The notes beneath the pieces were generated by a model. The model was not told the DNA's origin and did not search any database. It saw only the letters and a program-made list of their open reading frames with translations. A stretch of 64,000 nt of DNA. It comes from Deinococcus indicus. Its GTDB lineage: Bacteria > Deinococcota > Deinococci > Deinococcales > Deinococcaceae. The translations under genes and the position numbers were made by a program. Below are positions 51,588-62,198 of the stretch, piece by piece. Positions within the stretch are counted from its first letter, which is position 1; every line of letters begins with the position of its first letter. The DNA lies in contig NZ_NHMK01000020.1 in NCBI RefSeq assembly GCF_002198095.1, forward strand, positions 179,131-243,130. The letters are read 5' to 3'.

Positions 51588-52757
51588 ATGAAGAAAACGA
51601 TTCTCGCTGCTCTGCCCGTCACCCTGGCCCTGCTCGGCACGGCCGCCAGCCCCGCCGCGCAGGCCCAGCAGACCGGCAAACTCAAGGCCTGCTTCATCTA
51701 CGTCGGTCCGGTCGGCGACATCGGTTGGAGCTACGCGCACGACGAGGCCCGCAAGAAGACCGAGAAGGCCCTCCCGTGGCTGGAAACCAAGTACGTGGAA
51801 AGCGTGCCCGAGGGACAGGCGACGCCCGTCATCGACCGGCTGGTCAAGGACAACTGCAAGGTGATCTTCACCACGTCCTTCGGCTTCATGGACCAGACCC
51901 TCGAAGCCGCCAAGAAGTACCCGAACGTGATCTTCGCGCACGCCAGCGGCTTCAAACGCGCCCCGAACATGGCCACCTACATGGCGGACTTCTACCAGAT
52001 CTACTACCTGAACGGCATGATGGCCGCCGCCGTCAGCAAGAGCGACAAACTCGGGTACGTCGCGGCGTTCCCCGTTCCGGAACTCAAGCGGCACATCAGC
52101 GCCTTCGCGCTGGGCGCCCGCGCCGTGAACCCCAAGGCGACCGTCAGCGTCAAGTGGATCAACGCGTGGTTCGACCCGAACAAGGCCCGCGAGGCCGCCG
52201 AGAGCCTGATCAGCGAGGGCGCCGGCGCCCTGGCCTTCACCGAGGACACCGCCACCGTCGTGCAGACCGCCGCCGCCCGCAAGATCCCGTCCTTCGCGCA
52301 CTACTCGCCCATGTACAAGTTCGCGCCCGACTACGTCGTCAGCGGCCAGATCGTCCACTGGGAGAAGATCTACATCGACTTCCTCAGCAAGGTCCGCAGC
52401 GGCAAGTACACTGCCAAGAACCTCCAGAACGTCGACTACTGGAACCTCCTGAAGGGCGGCAGCGTCGAGCTCGGCGCGCAGGACGGCATGGCCATTAACC
52501 CCAAATGGGTCTCGGCCCTGAAAGCCAAGAGCATGACCGTCAACGGTAAGAAAACCACCGTGTACGACCGCGTCATGGCCCTGAAGACCGAGATGGAGAA
52601 GGGCGGCAAGTTCGACCCCTTCACCGGCCCCCTCAAGGACCGCAACGGCATCCTGCGCGTCCCCGCTGGCAAGGTCGCCAGCGTCGCCGAACTGAACAAC
52701 ATGGCCTGGGTCGTGCCCGGCGTCACCGGCCAGATCGCCGACGAACCCAAGAAGTGA
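51588..52757 (+). CDS. BMP-family substrate-binding protein (nucleoside)
   Basis: The 389-residue exported protein has a signal peptide cleaved after AAQA. The PnrA/Med-type fold shows ACFIYVGPVGDIGWSYAHDE, IFTTSFGFMDQTLEAAKKYP, FAHASGF and GQIVHWEKIYIDF. It lacks a lipobox Cys, so it is a free or otherwise anchored binding protein. It probably feeds the transporter encoded at 44927-48513. GGAGGTCCTTCC precedes ATG 51588; a promoter TTGAGG-17 bp-TAAACA lies near 51517-51545. Confidence 0.92.
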   Translation: MKKTILAALPVTLALLGTAASPAAQAQQTGKLKACFIYVGPVGDIGWSYAHDEARKKTEKALPWLETKYVESVPEGQATPVIDRLVKDNCKVIFTTSFGFMDQTLEAAKKYPNVIFAHASGFKRAPNMATYMADFYQIYYLNGMMAAAVSKSDKLGYVAAFPVPELKRHISAFALGARAVNPKATVSVKWINAWFDPNKAREAAESLISEGAGALAFTEDTATVVQTAAARKIPSFAHYSPMYKFAPDYVVSGQIVHWEKIYIDFLSKVRSGKYTAKNLQNVDYWNLLKGGSVELGAQDGMAINPKWVSALKAKSMTVNGKKTTVYDRVMALKTEMEKGGKFDPFTGPLKDRNGILRVPAGKVASVAELNNMAWVVPGVTGQIADEPKK

Positions 52758-52775
52758 CGCTGTAGAAGGTTGAAA

Positions 52776-52821
52776 GTTGATGGTTGATGGAAGGGAATGA
52801 CCCCCTCCATCAACCATCAAC
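52776..52821. terminator. Large inverted repeat, probable bidirectional terminator
   Basis: An arm GTTGATGGTTGATGGA pairs with TCCATCAACCATCAAC across about 14 bases between the convergent binding-protein and MBL genes. A further ACCATCAACC lies beside it, overlapping the MBL stop. Confidence 0.65.
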
Positions 52822-52830
52822 TGTTCACCA

Positions 52831-53472
52831 TCAACCGTCCCGCCCGGCGCGGGCGCGGATCTGCTCGGGCGTGAGGCGGCCCCCGTGACCGGGCCAGATC
52901 TCGCGCAGGTCCAGCGCCGCCACCGCCTTCAGGGTCGCCAGCGCCTGCGCGTGGTCGTGGTTGTAAGCGGCGCGGGGCAGGTGCGCGCCGTCCGCGCCGC
53001 CCACCACGGCGTCCCCGGCGACCAGCACGTCCGCGCGGCGCAGCCCTATCTGACCGGCCGTGTGGCCCGGCAGGTGCATGACCTCCCACCCCAGCACGTC
53101 CTGACCGGGCAGCGCCGCCCGCAACGCCGACCCCGGCACCTTCGGATGCACGCGCGACACCAGCCGCCCCACCCCCGGACGGCCCGCCGGGTACGGCAGG
53201 TCATGCACCTGACCCAGCAGCGCCGGGTGCTCCAGCGGGTGCGCCAGCACGTTCAGACCCGCCCGCGCCGCCAGGAACGCACTCCCCGCGTGATCCGGGT
53301 GCGCATGCGTGACGAGCAGCGCGTCCGGCCGGAACGACCGCAGCAACCCCAGAAACCGCGGGGCATGCACCACCGTCCCCGTATCGACCAGCAGCCGCCC
53401 CTGCGGGGAGGTCAGCAGGAACACGTTGGCGTACAGGGGAACGCTGACCAGCTCGGCACGGGACACAGGCAC
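52831..53472 (-). CDS. Metallo-beta-lactamase-fold hydrolase
   Basis: The 213-residue protein has the metal-binding motif THAHPDHAG, a second His in [11 protein letters not shown], Asp in VAGDAVVGG and a terminal IWPGHGG. The start is uncertain; GTG 53472 (VPVSRAELV) fits the family better than the codon at 53496. The substrate is unknown; glyoxalase II-like or lactonase-like activity is possible. Confidence 0.85.
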   Translation of the reverse strand: MPVSRAELVSVPLYANVFLLTSPQGRLLVDTGTVVHAPRFLGLLRSFRPDALLVTHAHPDHAGSAFLAARAGLNVLAHPLEHPALLGQVHDLPYPAGRPGVGRLVSRVHPKVPGSALRAALPGQDVLGWEVMHLPGHTAGQIGLRRADVLVAGDAVVGGADGAHLPRAAYNHDHAQALATLKAVAALDLREIWPGHGGRLTPEQIRARAGRDG

Positions 53473-53525
53473 CCGCCGATGATGCCACGCCCCCACCCAC
53501 CCCGCTGCACTACCCTGGACGCACC

Positions 53526-54113
53526 ATGAACCGAATCTCCTGGCTGGCCGTGCCGGACGAACACTCCGCGCACGAGGGCGTGCAGAAACTCTGGGCGAAA
53601 GCGGAGGCGAACCTGGGCTTCGTCCCGAACGTGTTCCGCGCGCAGGCCCTGAACGGCGAGCAGTTCCTGACGTGGTGGAACGCCTTCAACACGCTCGTCA
53701 ACCGCGACGGGCACCTGAGTCCCCTGGAACGCGAACTGCTGGCCGTGGTGGTCAGCAGCGTGAACCGCTGCGTGTACTGCGCCGTCTCGCACGGAGCGGC
53801 CCTGCGCGAGTACAGCGGCAATCCCGCCTGGGCCGACACGGTCGCCGTGAACTGGCGGCACGCGACCCTGACCGGGCGGCAGGCGGCGCTGTGCGCCTTC
53901 GCGGAGAAACTGACGCGCACGCCCGCCGACATGACCGAACGCGACCTGACCCCGCTGCGCGAAGCTGGCCTGGGCGACCCCGAACTTCTCGAGGCCGCCC
54001 AGGTGATCGGGATGTTCAACATGACCAACCGCGTCAGCAGCGCCCTGGGCTTCACACCCAACGCCGAGTACCACCAGCACGCCCGCCAACCCACGCCACT
54101 GACCGCCGACTGA
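53526..54113 (+). CDS. Carboxymuconolactone decarboxylase/AhpD-like peroxidase-related protein
   Basis: The 195-residue all-helical protein has the AhpD-like CxxC in [16 protein letters not shown] and the peroxidase-related core [15 protein letters not shown] and [14 protein letters not shown]. It probably acts as a thiol-dependent peroxidase. TACCCT lies nine bases before ATG 53526. Its TGA stop is the first three bases of MITE-like repeat copy 2. Confidence 0.88.
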   Translation: MNRISWLAVPDEHSAHEGVQKLWAKAEANLGFVPNVFRAQALNGEQFLTWWNAFNTLVNRDGHLSPLERELLAVVVSSVNRCVYCAVSHGAALREYSGNPAWADTVAVNWRHATLTGRQAALCAFAEKLTRTPADMTERDLTPLREAGLGDPELLEAAQVIGMFNMTNRVSSALGFTPNAEYHQHARQPTPLTAD

Positions 54114-54273
54114 TCCGGACTGCCGTTTGTTTCGCCAACAATCCGGAACTTCACCGCCCCTGCCGGCTCCACGTCCGGAGGGGCGTCTCTCTCCTACTCT
54201 GCGGAGCAGCTCTACGAGTCGCTCCGCTCGGACCCGGCGGGCTTGGCAGCCCATTCAATCGGAGTCAGGATCA
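54111..54273. repeat. MITE-like interspersed repeat, copy 2
   Basis: The 163-bp copy begins TGATCCGGACTGCCGTTTG and ends CAATCGGAGTCAGGATCA. The central block CTCTGCGGAGCAGCTCTACG is shared with the other copies. Its two ends supply the TGA stop codons of both convergent flanking genes. Confidence 0.85.
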
Positions 54274-55119
54274 GTCGTTGCGGGTGTACCCGGTGGCGGC
54301 CCAGCCGCACCCGGAACGCACGAGGTTGATCGTGCCGCCGTACGTGCCGCTGACCTGCTGACCGTTGCTGTTCTGCGTGCCGGACAGGGTCACGCTGCCC
54401 GAAACCTGCGCGCGGTTCCCGCCGACGCTGGCCTCATCGGCACTGACGGAGAAGCTCACGTTGGAGTACACCGCCGAGTAGGCACCCAGCGCCGCCGAGA
54501 TGGACTCGTTCGCGGCACTGATCGCCGCGCTCCGGGCGTTGGCGCGGTCCGATTCCGGCGTCAGGTTGCAGGCGGCCGGCGCGGCGTCCTGGGTGCTGCC
54601 GGCAGTTCCCTCCGAAGGAATGGGCAGGCTGCCCTGCAGGTTCTCCACGTTCACGCGGTAATTCACGCCCAGCGCCACGCGGGGGCCGACAATGGCCTGC
54701 AACGGGGTGTTGATGCGCTGCACGCCCGCCTCGAAGTACGCCTCGACCGGGACGAGGGCCAGACCGTAGCGTGCGCCCACGCCGCCCTGGAACGCGACGT
54801 TGTTCCGGATGGTGTCCAGGCCGGCCAGGGCGTACGTCGTGAAGTTCCCGGTGCGGAACAGGTCCACCGAGACGCCCAGACCGAAGGAAGCCGTGCCGGA
54901 CTGCCCCTGGATGTTGCTGGAGCAGAAGGACCCCTGCCCGTACAGGCCGATGCGGTCGGAGCGGACGCCGGCACGCACGCCCGCCACCTGGCAGCCCAGG
55001 CCCAGGCTGCTGTTCAGGCCGAGGGTCACGTCGGCGGCGCTGGCGGTGCTGGGAAGGGTGACGGCGGTCAGGGACAGGGCGGCGGCGGTCAGGGCAGTGA
55101 AACGGGACAGTTTACGCAT
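54271..55119 (-). CDS. Exported hypothetical protein, outer-envelope-like
   Basis: The 282-residue protein has a signal peptide ending PSTASA at about residue 28. Beta-rich sequence with alternating hydrophobic residues follows (LGLNSSLGLGCQVAGV ... FGLGVSVDLFRTGNFTTYAL), suggesting a small beta barrel or surface protein. The C-terminal half is Ser/Asn-rich. Four Cys are present. CGGAGTTCAC precedes ATG 55119. Its stop codon lies in the end of the repeat element. Function unknown. Confidence 0.7.
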   Translation of the reverse strand: MRKLSRFTALTAAALSLTAVTLPSTASAADVTLGLNSSLGLGCQVAGVRAGVRSDRIGLYGQGSFCSSNIQGQSGTASFGLGVSVDLFRTGNFTTYALAGLDTIRNNVAFQGGVGARYGLALVPVEAYFEAGVQRINTPLQAIVGPRVALGVNYRVNVENLQGSLPIPSEGTAGSTQDAAPAACNLTPESDRANARSAAISAANESISAALGAYSAVYSNVSFSVSADEASVGGNRAQVSGSVTLSGTQNSNGQQVSGTYGGTINLVRSGCGWAATGYTRND

Positions 55120-55219
55120 GTGAACTCCGGGAGTGACGGATCTTCGAGCAGGTACGGAAGGTGGCAACGGGCCGTGCAGATCAGGTGACACTGTCAAGCT
55201 AGCACCCTGACCGAACACC

Positions 55220-55380
55220 TGATACGGATTCCGTTTGTTTCGCCGACAATCCGGAAGTTCACCGGATTGTCGACTCCACGTCCGGAATCCGTTTTTCTCC
55301 TGCTCTGCGGGACAGCTCTACGAGTCGCATCCGCTCGGATTGAACGGGCTTTGCAGCCCATTCAATCGGAGTCCGTATGA
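55220..55380. repeat. MITE-like interspersed repeat, copy 3
   Basis: The 161-bp copy has the best-preserved ends: TGATACGGATTCCGTTTG and CAATCGGAGTCCGTATGA. It contains an internal hairpin, CAATCCGGAAGTTCACCGGATTG in outline. It lies intergenic, upstream of the exported protein and past the hbd stop. Confidence 0.85.
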
Positions 55381-55399
55381 GCCGCCCCCCTGCCGGGAA

Positions 55400-56232
<833 letters not shown>

Positions 56233-56236
<4 letters not shown>

Positions 56237-56532
56237 AGATTTACTCCCTGCGTCAGGATGAATTCCCTGACGCGTGTCAGATGCTCCAGTAGTTCTGGCG
56301 CGGCTCCCTGCGTCTCGGCCTTCCCCAGAAGACGCGTCACCCCAGCAGCAACGGCTACAAGCTGCTCGGAGGTTAATGTGTCGAGTTCCAGCAGATATGA
56401 CAGCTGCGCCTCTTCCAGAATGAAATTGAGGGCAGCGTCCTCGCCGTGTGCCATCACCTCGTCGCGGAGACTCTCGAAAACGATGTTGGCGATGGAGCTG
56501 TCGTTACTCTCCGTCGAAATAAAAACTGCCAC
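56233..56532 (-). CDS. Hypothetical 99-residue protein between YCII and hbd
   Basis: The gene starts at GTG 56532, which shares a base with the stop of the YCII gene, and ends overlapping the hbd start. It is therefore fully embedded in the operon. The protein is helical and acidic ([34 protein letters not shown]). GC content is visibly lower than in its neighbours. No family is recognised. The tight overlaps argue that it is translated. Confidence 0.65.
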
Positions 56533-56840
56533 TACTCGACGAGGGGGACGCCCTCAATCTGCACAGCTTTGCCGCGTTTGACGGGGTTGAAGGCGGTGTA
56601 CTTGTAACGGGAGCAGCCTGCCTGGACGAAGGGGTCGTGGTCGAACAGGTCCACGAGTTCCTGCAGGGTGTCGGCCTGCGCGACGATCACGCCGCCGGTG
56701 TTGTCGACCTTGCGGCCGCTGGTGAGGAACACGCCGCTGCGGTAGTGCTGGTCGAGCCATTCGCGGTGGGCGGGGGTGACCTTGGCGATCTCGTCGGTGG
56801 GTTTGAGGTAGGTGCTCTCGATGATCCACAGGGTCGTCAT
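56532..56840 (-). CDS. YCII-like domain protein
   Basis: The 102-residue protein has the ferredoxin-like YCII pattern: IESTYLKPTDEIAKVTPAHR, EWLDQHYRSGVFLTSGRK and IVAQADTLQELVDLFDHDPF. The family's conserved His/Asp pair (H25 near AHREWL and D69) is present. Catalytic roles are poorly known. The start is leaderless: TAGGCT, seven bases, ATG 56840, where TAG is also the thiolase stop. Confidence 0.85.
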   Translation of the reverse strand: MTTLWIIESTYLKPTDEIAKVTPAHREWLDQHYRSGVFLTSGRKVDNTGGVIVAQADTLQELVDLFDHDPFVQAGCSRYKYTAFNPVKRGKAVQIEGVPLVE

Positions 56841-56845
56841 GGTGC

Positions 56846-58027
56846 TCAGCCTACCCGTTTCACGGCGAGAGCCAACCCGTTGCCGCCGCCCATGCACAGC
56901 GTGGCGATGCCGGTTTCCCTGTCCTGCTGCTTCAGGGCGTGCAGGAGGGTCACGAGGATGCGCGCGCCGCTGGCGCCGATGGGATGGCCGAGGGCGACCG
57001 CGCCGCCGTTCACGTTGACGCGGGCGGGGTCCAGGCCGAGTTCGCGGGCGACGGCGAGGCTCTGGACGCTGAACGCCTCGTTCAGTTCCCACAGGTCCAC
57101 GTCGCCCGCCTGCCAGCCGAGTTTGGTCAGGAGTTTCTGCGTGGCGGGGACGGGCGTCATCATGACCCATTCGGGCGCGAGGCCGCCCGTGGCGTAGTCG
57201 ATGATCTCGGCCAGGGGGGTCAGGCCGTGTGCCTGGGCGAAGTCGGCGCTGACGACCATCAGACTGGCGGCGCCGTCGTTGAGGCCAGGGGCGTTTCCGG
57301 CGGTGACCGAACCGTCCTTCTTGAAGGCGGGTTTGAGGCGGCCCAGGGTTTCCTCGCTGGTGTCGGCGCGGGGGCCCTCGTCGGTGTCCACGACGGTGTC
57401 GCCCTTGCGGCCCTTCACCGTCACGGGGACGATCTCTTCGATGAAGCGGCCCTCCTGCTGCGCGGCGATGGCTCTGCGGTGGCTCTGGGTGGCGTAGGCG
57501 TCCTGCTCCTCGCGCGTGATCGCGTACTTCTCGGCGACGCGTTCGCCGGTCAGACCCATGCCCTCGTCGTTGATCGAGCACCACAGCCCGTCCTGGGTGT
57601 TCGCGTCGAGGACCTGCGCGTGGCCCAGGCGGTAGCCCTTGCGCGCGCCGGGCAGCAGGTGCGGGGCGTTGCTCATGCTTTCCATGCCTCCGGCGAGGAC
57701 GGCGTGCTGGTCCCCGGCGCGGATACTCTGCGCGGCCAGGATGACGGCTTTCAGGCCGCTGCCGCACACCTTGTTGATGGTCAGCGCGCCGACCTCGTTG
57801 GTCAGGCCGGCTTTCAGGGCGGCCTGCCGGGCGGGGTTCTGCCCGCTGCCCGCCTGCACGACCTGTCCCATGACGACTTCCTCGATCAGGGCGGCGTCCA
57901 GGCCACTGCGGCGCAGGGTTTCGCGGAGGGTGGTGGCGCCCAGGTCCACGGCGCTGACGCTCTCCAGGCTGCCGAGGAATTTCCCGGTGGGCGTGCGGCT
58001 GGCCGCAACGATCACTGCTCTTTGCAT
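56846..58027 (-). CDS. Acetyl-CoA acetyltransferase (thiolase)
   Basis: The 393-residue thiolase has the acyl-enzyme Cys in [26 protein letters not shown], the His of [24 protein letters not shown] and the second catalytic Cys in TLCMGGGNG. It condenses or cleaves acetoacetyl-CoA. ATG 58027 lies six bases after TATGCT (leaderless). An operator-like palindrome covers the expected -35 region. Hbd is encoded downstream in the same direction. Confidence 0.95.
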   Translation of the reverse strand: MQRAVIVAASRTPTGKFLGSLESVSAVDLGATTLRETLRRSGLDAALIEEVVMGQVVQAGSGQNPARQAALKAGLTNEVGALTINKVCGSGLKAVILAAQSIRAGDQHAVLAGGMESMSNAPHLLPGARKGYRLGHAQVLDANTQDGLWCSINDEGMGLTGERVAEKYAITREEQDAYATQSHRRAIAAQQEGRFIEEIVPVTVKGRKGDTVVDTDEGPRADTSEETLGRLKPAFKKDGSVTAGNAPGLNDGAASLMVVSADFAQAHGLTPLAEIIDYATGGLAPEWVMMTPVPATQKLLTKLGWQAGDVDLWELNEAFSVQSLAVARELGLDPARVNVNGGAVALGHPIGASGARILVTLLHALKQQDRETGIATLCMGGGNGLALAVKRVG

Positions 58028-58049
58028 GGGCGCAGCATAGCGCGCCCTG

Positions 58050-58065
58050 CCTAACGGGCGTTAGG
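58050..58065. promoter_or_regulatory. TetR-type operator at the thiolase promoter
   Basis: CCTAACGGGCGTTAGG is a perfect palindrome with a 2-base centre. It covers the place of the -35 box (17 bp upstream of TATGCT at 58034-58039). It fits the CNAACGNNCGTTNG pattern of PaaR-like TetR repressors in the related genus Thermus. It also overlaps the last codons of the mazG-like gene. Confidence 0.75.
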
Positions 58066-58342
58066 TTGGCGTCCACCACACCCGGCCCGTAAAGCCGCCC
58101 CGCGCGTCCGCCTTGGCGCGGCGCAGGGCCTCCAGGTCCTCGGGGGTCAGGTCGTGCAGGGCGGCCAGGGCGTGCAGAACCTCCAGCACGTCGGCCAGTT
58201 CCTCGGGTTCGCCGGACTGCAGGTACTCCGCGACCTCCTCCTCCAGCTTGGCGCGCAGAGCGGCGCGGTACTCCTCCCCATTCAGCAGGCGGGTCTGTCC
58301 GCCGAAGAGGTCCGGGATGCGGTCGCGCACGAGTTTGCCCAT
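58061..58342 (-). CDS. MazG-like nucleotide pyrophosphohydrolase
   Basis: The 93-residue protein begins MGKLVRDRIPDLF and has the MazG/PRA-PH metal motif KLEEEVAEYLQ ... EELADVLEVLHAL (ExxE ... ExxD). Small members of this group hydrolyse phosphoribosyl-ATP or house-clean modified nucleotides. ATG 58342 lies seven bases after TACGCT (leaderless). Confidence 0.85.
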   Translation of the reverse strand: MGKLVRDRIPDLFGGQTRLLNGEEYRAALRAKLEEEVAEYLQSGEPEELADVLEVLHALAALHDLTPEDLEALRRAKADARGGFTGRVWWTPT

Positions 58343-58409
58343 GCCGGGCAGCGTAGCAGCCGACACCCACGCCACAGACGCCTGCGGGGCTGCGTGGTAG
58401 CGTGACAGC

Positions 58410-59750
<1,341 letters not shown>

Positions 59751-59765
59751 CCCCCCACCCGCCAG

Positions 59766-59796
59766 CACCCGCCCTGCACCTCAGCCGGGGCGGGTG
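59766..59796 (+). terminator. ffh terminator hairpin
   Basis: A perfect 9-bp stem (CACCCGCCC/GGGCGGGTG) with a 13-base loop starts 16 bp after the ffh stop. No T tract follows; the -35 box of the tRNA promoter begins at the very next base. Confidence 0.55.
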
Positions 59797-59825
59797 TTGA
59801 CACATCGGCACGGGCCCCATATACT
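59797..59825 (+). promoter_or_regulatory. Strong consensus promoter for tRNA-Lys
   Basis: TTGACA (59797-59802) and TATACT (59820-59825) are separated by exactly 17 bp, the best sigma-A promoter in the window, 51 bp before the tRNA. Confidence 0.92.
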
Positions 59826-59876
59826 CACTGCCGCTGAGAACGCGCCCGCACGGCACGCAGCGAGACAAGACCACCT

Positions 59877-59952
<76 letters not shown>

Positions 59953-59956
59953 GGAA

Positions 59957-59983
59957 AACCCCCGCCCCGCGCGGGGGTTCTTG
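59957..59983 (+). terminator. tRNA-Lys terminator
   Basis: AACCCCCGC pairs with GCGGGGGTT around a short loop five bases after the tRNA; the sequence then runs into TTGCTTTT. Confidence 0.8.
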
Positions 59984-59994
59984 CTTTTGGCCCG

Positions 59995-60207
59995 TCAGCC
60001 GGTGGCGGCCCACAGGACGCCCGCCACGATCAGGGCCAGCGCGGCCGCACCGGTCAGCGCCCAGCGCGCCCAGGGAACGCGGCGAAAGAGGAACGTCAGG
60101 AACAGTAGCGCGCACGCCAGGGCGAGGACCTCCCACGGGAAGCCCGCCCCTTTGTGAATGGTGAGTGTCGAGCTGTACCCGGTGGGCACCGTGGGTGGCC
60201 CGCTCAT
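59995..60207 (-). CDS. Small two-TM membrane protein, 70 residues
   Basis: The product has a short outside N-terminus and two TM helices (VLALACALLFLTFLF and LTGAAALALIVAGVLWA) joined by a basic turn. It lies downstream of the barstar gene on the same strand. Function unknown. Confidence 0.65.
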   Translation of the reverse strand: MSGPPTVPTGYSSTLTIHKGAGFPWEVLALACALLFLTFLFRRVPWARWALTGAAALALIVAGVLWAATG

Positions 60208-60238
60208 GGTCTGCCCCGCGGGGGGTGGGCGTCGGGTT

Positions 60239-60634
60239 TCACCAGTGGCGGGTGTTGCTGTCGGGTTCCTCGCTGAGCAGCCACAGGGCGCGGCCGGTGC
60301 GGGCGGTTTCGGCCTGGGCGTCCAGCAGGACGCGTTCGAGGTCGGCGTTCAGGTGGGGGTGGCGGCGGCGGAAGTGGGTGTGGTCGCACAGCAGCAGCGC
60401 GAGGCGGTCGGGGCGCTGGTCCGGGTCGGTCAGGACGTCGTAGAGGGCGTCCCAGTTCTGGCCGAAGGTGCTGCGCAGGCCCAGGCCGTTCAGGAAGGCG
60501 AGCATGAGGGTGGTCTTGTCCTGGGCGGCGCCGAGGTTGATCTCGCGGACGCTGACCTGATGCCCGGCGGCCAGGATGCGGGGTTCGTGCGGGGCGGTCT
60601 GGATGCCCTGGGGGTCGGTGTCGAAGACCTGCAT
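60239..60634 (-). CDS. Barstar-family RNase inhibitor
   Basis: The 131-residue protein matches barstar: a strand with REINLGAAQDKTTLM, then LNGLGLRSTFGQNWDALYDVL, the family signature for the inhibitory helix, and a C-terminal strand RALWLLSEEP. It would bind and block the secreted RNase encoded just upstream, whose stop overlaps this start (GTGATG). ATG 60634 or GTG 60637 are both possible. Confidence 0.9.
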   Translation of the reverse strand: MQVFDTDPQGIQTAPHEPRILAAGHQVSVREINLGAAQDKTTLMLAFLNGLGLRSTFGQNWDALYDVLTDPDQRPDRLALLLCDHTHFRRRHPHLNADLERVLLDAQAETARTGRALWLLSEEPDSNTRHW

Positions 60635-61083
60635 CACGGTTGGACTCTCCGGAAACTGGCGTAGTGGTCGGCGGTGTAGTAGCAGTCGGCGGTGCTGGTG
60701 CGGGGCTGGCCGCCGCAGACGAGGCGGCGGGCGCCGCGGTCGTTCTCGCCGGGGGTAGGGACGGTGTATTCGCGGTAGTAGCCGCTGTTCTGGCGGGGCA
60801 GGAGGCGTTCGCGGTTGCCGAAGGTGCTGCCGTCCTTGCCGTACCGGAAGGGGCCGCCCTCGCTGATCTGCCGCAGGACGGTCTGGCCTTCGCGGGGCAG
60901 GTCGCGCGCGGTGATCCAGCGCAGGCCGCTGTGCGGGTCGCGCGCGGTGGTCGGTGCAGGGCGGGTGGGTGCGGGCGCAGTCTGAGTGGTGGTGGGCTGG
61001 GTGCGGGTGTCCTGCGGGAGGTCGCAGGCGGCCAGCAGCGCCCCGAGCAGCAGGGCGGCGAGGGTGGGGGCGGCGCGGTTCAC
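60634..61083 (-). CDS. RNase Sa/barnase-like ribonuclease with lipoprotein signal
   Basis: This guanyl-specific-type RNase is exported as a lipoprotein: the signal ends LLLGALLAAC with lipobox Cys20, then a Thr/Pro-rich linker to about residue 48. The catalytic domain strongly resembles RNase Sa: GGPFRYGKDGSTFGNRE, GYYREYTVPTPG (Glu105), RGARRLVCGG (catalytic Arg) and YYTADHYASFRRV (His140). Cys123 and Cys134 may form a disulfide. GTG 61083 overlaps the stop of the DUF3445 gene. Barstar is encoded directly after it, so the pair is a toxic RNase with its inhibitor. Confidence 0.9.
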   Translation of the reverse strand: MNRAAPTLAALLLGALLAACDLPQDTRTQPTTTQTAPAPTRPAPTTARDPHSGLRWITARDLPREGQTVLRQISEGGPFRYGKDGSTFGNRERLLPRQNSGYYREYTVPTPGENDRGARRLVCGGQPRTSTADCYYTADHYASFRRVQP

Positions 61084-62087
61084 GGGTTCGAGTGTAGGGC
61101 CTGGGCGTCCAGCCAGTTCAGCAGGTCTTCTCGCAGGTGCGTTAATCCTTTGTAGGCGGTCTGGTCGGGGGTCATGGAGCGGATGGCGGCGGCAAGCGCG
61201 TGGGCGTGCGCGGGTTCCTGCACGCCCTGCGTGAGCGGGTACGTGTAGGGCCGGATGGTGAACAGCGCGCCGTGCGCGTGCGGGAAACCGGTCAGGGTCT
61301 GGCGTTCCACGCGCAGGTACGTGCCGTGCGGGTCGAAGCGGGTGCGGGGGTCGCGGTCGGTGTCGGGCGGCGCGGCGGGGTGGTGGTCGAAGCGGTCGGT
61401 GGTGCTCAGGCCCCAGGCGAAGCGCACGAAGGGGCCGCGGTGGATCACGGCGTCCAGCAGGCGGGGGGCGCTGGCGTTCATGGGGCCGCTGCCGGGAATC
61501 GGGGCGTGCACCTGCGTGAAGTCGCGGCCCAGTTTGTCGCGCGGGTCCCAGTGCTGGGGGTTCAGGACGTGCGTGGCGGCCAGCCAGTCGCGGCCGCTGT
61601 GGGGGTCGCGGGCGATCAGGGCAAGGTCCTCGCTGGCGTTCAGGCCCAGGAAGTCCAGGGCGTTCATGGGCCGGGTGTCCGCGATCAGGGCGGCGTGCGG
61701 GCCGGGAAAGCGCCGCAGGTTCTCCAGGGCGTTCCAGCGGGGGTGCAGCTCGGCCTGCCAGCCCAGCAGGGTGTTGCGCAGGGTGCGGCCGTCCCAGCGG
61801 ATCTCTCCCCCGCTGTCGGCGGCGAGTTGCCGGGCCGTGAAGGTCAGGGCAGCTTCCCGCAGGTCGGGGGTCAGGGCGGCCTCGCCGGCGTACTCGTGCA
61901 GGGCGCGGGCGTGCGCGGCGGCCTTGCTGGCGATCAGGCGCGGGTACTCGGCGTCCAGCGTGAAGGTGTGCCGTTCGGGGCGGGGGGCGTCCAGCCACGG
62001 CACGGGCTGCGCGCCCAGGCGGTACAGGCCGGCCGAGACGCTGTAGGTGCCGCTCAGGAACGGGCGGTAGAGGGTGGGGGGAACCAC
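61080..62087 (-). CDS. DUF3445 protein, probable heme-dependent oxidative N-demethylase
   Basis: The 335-residue protein has the DUF3445 signature TYLRVERQTLTGFPHAHGAL followed by FTIRPYTYPL, and an N-terminal YSVSAGLYRLG ... PERHTFTLDAEYP region. Characterised relatives bind heme and a flavin system to demethylate alkylamines. It starts at GTG 62087 and is coupled to the RNase gene by a GTGA overlap, an odd partnership with no clear logic. Confidence 0.8.
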   Translation of the reverse strand: MVPPTLYRPFLSGTYSVSAGLYRLGAQPVPWLDAPRPERHTFTLDAEYPRLIASKAAAHARALHEYAGEAALTPDLREAALTFTARQLAADSGGEIRWDGRTLRNTLLGWQAELHPRWNALENLRRFPGPHAALIADTRPMNALDFLGLNASEDLALIARDPHSGRDWLAATHVLNPQHWDPRDKLGRDFTQVHAPIPGSGPMNASAPRLLDAVIHRGPFVRFAWGLSTTDRFDHHPAAPPDTDRDPRTRFDPHGTYLRVERQTLTGFPHAHGALFTIRPYTYPLTQGVQEPAHAHALAAAIRSMTPDQTAYKGLTHLREDLLNWLDAQALHSNP

Positions 62088-62198
62088 ACCCCGATTCTGG
62101 CAGGCCCCCGGCCGGTCTGCACGGGGCGGGCCGGGGCTGCACGGCGAACGCGCCGCCCCCGGTCTTCAGGAGCGGCGCGTCAGGTCAGGCGGGCAGGG

